NCBI RefSeq assembly: GCF_000165425.1
Contig: NW_001798967.1
Span: 87,744-151,743, forward strand
Source: Paramecium tetraurelia
Lineage: Eukaryota > Ciliophora > Oligohymenophorea > Peniculida > Parameciidae
Reading direction: 5' to 3'
DNA: 64,000 nucleotides
Position numbers and translations under genes: made by a program
Shown: one piece after another, positions 60,946 through 64,000 of the stretch
Layout: each line of letters begins with the position of its first letter
Position numbering within the stretch: position 1 is the stretch's first letter
Notes under the pieces: generated by a model
Seen by the model: the letters and a program-made list of their open reading frames with translations, nothing else
Told to the model about the DNA's origin: nothing
The model's database searches: none

Positions 60946-61735
60946 TTATAAATATATATTTATAAAAAAAATTTTTTATGAATTTATTTATAGAGGATTC
61001 TTCTAAAATTGCTATCTAATTGTAATTAATAAAAATCAATTTCAATATTACTCTTATCATCTAATAAGAATAGAAATTCTCTAAAGTAACTCTTACCAAA
61101 TATAATATGATTTTTACAAAAAAGTAAAAATAAGTTTATATTATTAATTTCTTTAAAATTCTCATCATAATTACATATGATTTCTACAAATTTAAAAGTG
61201 GTCAATTATTAACCCAAGTTATAAAATTATTTTACTTGAAAGGTGTTTTTGTAAATTTCCAATCGTAATTAATTTATTCTCATTTTAATGATTGATGAAA
61301 ATTCAACTATCATTCTCATTTCCTTAATAAGTTTTATGATCTAAAATATGCTTTTTTGAGTTATAATTTATTGATAATTATTTATTAATTATTATAGCAT
61401 TTAATAGTAATTCAAAATAAATAATAGTTCTAATTTTTCCAGTCGGTGAATTTACATATTCATTTTAGATGAATACAATTATATAGGAATATTAAGTTAG
61501 CTTTGATTCTTCGTCTAAGTTTTAGATTTATAAATTCTTTAATGTTAAAAGGGTTCTAAATTAATATAAACGAATTATTCTTTTCCTTTTGATAATCCCA
61601 AGAAATTATCTATTTTAACGAGTAAATTTCTTCAATTACTAATCAAATTAAACTCCAATTCGTTTTAATTTAGATTCTAGAGTATAAATTATATCAATCT
61701 TAATCTATTAATTATTAACGAATTTATTTCGTAAA
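60946..61735. other. Intergenic, AT-rich
   Basis: 790 bp between two rightward genes with no supported gene. Composition is strongly A/T with several TTATTAATTATT-like elements. It should contain the promoter of the next gene near 61700. Confidence 0.55.
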
Positions 61736-62575
61736 ATGGATCAAGTTTGTCAATAACAAGGAAATCAATCGAATAATCAACCAAAAATAATAGAAAATGA
61801 AGAGTTATTTTCATATAGGAGGATAAACGTTCCAGGGCTTCCTATTTCGTCTTTAAGAACAAATTGCAAAGGTGACAAAAAAAGATTAGAAATTGGATTG
61901 ATTTCAGACCGAAAATTAAGCGATGTTCCAAACTTTGATAGCATGTTCTCTGCTGTAAACTCTAAATTTCATCAATAAAAGAATAGTATAGGTGATATTC
62001 CACAACCATAATCCTAAGCGCCAAAAATGGAACCTCAAGCAAAGAGAAATTTGAGAATGATTGAAAAATTAGAATCTGACAAGCTTTGTTTAAAAATATA
62101 TATGTCTGAAGAAGATTCAAATTAAATAATATTTACAGGCATAAGTAAAGAATAATTATAATCACCAACCTAAAATAAAAAAGAACTAATTTAAAAGTTG
62201 CAGAAGTTATTTGAGAATAACATAACTCAGACTAACGAAAGTAAATCTTTTACAGAGAGGTCCCTGTCTATTTCGAAAATATAAGAATATGAATAGAATG
62301 CACCCGCTAATATAACTAAAGATTTAGAAATTTTAGAAAATGAATTAAATTGTTAGGTTATCAATGAGCAACAATATTCAAATTCGAATATTTACAAACC
62401 ATATCCATTAAGCTAATAAAATTTGACTTTAAATCTTAGACAAAAACAGAAAAGTTCAAAGATTTCATCATAAACAATAAATGGTCCCTCCTATTAATAA
62501 CGGAATTCTGAATACAAGTGCATGAACAAAATCAAAACAAATGCTAAATCATTACATGTAACATGTCACTCTTGA
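61736..62575 (+). CDS. Hypothetical protein, 279 residues
   Basis: An intronless 280-codon frame beginning MDQVCQQQGNQSNNQPKI. Hydrophilic, Ser/Asn/Gln/Lys-rich, probably largely disordered, with a short conserved-looking stretch (SYRRINVPGLPISSLRTN) and Ser/Thr-rich sites suitable for phosphorylation. No domain recognised. It converges on the kinase gene, with the two stops about 115 bp apart. Confidence 0.68.
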
Positions 62576-62690
62576 GAGAATGAATTTCTTTTTTAATCAT
62601 TAACATATTTTTTCATATAAATTTTTAATTTTACTTTAAGTAATGAGAAATTACTTTTTGAGTATTATTTATTAATCAAAATCTAACTAA

Positions 62691-64000
<1,310 letters not shown>

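Overview
The window looks like macronuclear DNA of an oligohymenophorean ciliate, most probably Paramecium or a close relative. Read with the standard code, nearly every gene is shattered. Read with TAA and TAG as glutamine and TGA as the only stop (code 6), long proteins appear, and the conserved ones (N-myristoyltransferase, RAE1, eS28, Rab2, PP2C, cathepsin D) become complete. More than 60 tiny introns, mostly 21-30 nt and usually GTA...TAG or GTA...AAG, are needed to keep frame. In the main multi-exon models the spliced length divides exactly by three. The DNA is strongly AT-rich, genes are packed on both strands, and several intergenic gaps are only 20-60 bp.

Layout. 1-9.4 kb: an uncertain first gene, SEM1/DSS1, a ubiquitin-like protein with glutamine tracts written in TAA/TAG, a coiled-coil protein and a small MGxxxC protein. 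9.4-15 kb: RAE1, a protein kinase with an N-terminal PH-like region, and a type I membrane protein. 15.4-25.6 kb: an RNase H-domain protein, unknown proteins, a Cys-rich presumably GPI-anchored surface protein, a coiled-coil protein, a degenerate sirtuin and THOC7. 25.7-38 kb: an NDR-like alpha/beta-hydrolase fusion, CFAP184/CCDC96 divergent from a Rab2 gene, an LRR/coiled-coil protein and a PP2C phosphatase. 38.5-48 kb: coiled coil, an exosome-like fragment, a second MGxxxC protein, N-myristoyltransferase, a Qc-SNARE, a cathepsin D-type protease and a two-domain cyclic-nucleotide-binding protein. 48.6-53 kb: two unknown proteins and a three-repeat Myb protein. 53-59.5 kb: gene-poor, with broken or uncertain reading frames and one small secreted protein. 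59.5-64 kb: eS28, two unknown proteins and an Aurora-like kinase that runs off the right edge.

The genes do not form one pathway, as expected for a eukaryotic chromosome. Themes recur: mRNA export and RNA metabolism (RAE1, THOC7, an exosome-like fragment, SEM1), membrane traffic (Rab2, SNARE), cilia (CFAP184 and several coiled-coil proteins), signalling (two kinases, PP2C, CNB protein) and lipid modification (N-myristoyltransferase plus two candidate substrates).

I did not see a clear new multi-gene system. The best leads are the sirtuin-like protein lacking catalytic residues, the NDR-like fusion, the interrupted CNB domain and the gene-poor block with an in-frame TGA. Exon boundaries rest on frame continuity and splice consensus read by eye. 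Family names rest on recognised motifs, not on any database search.
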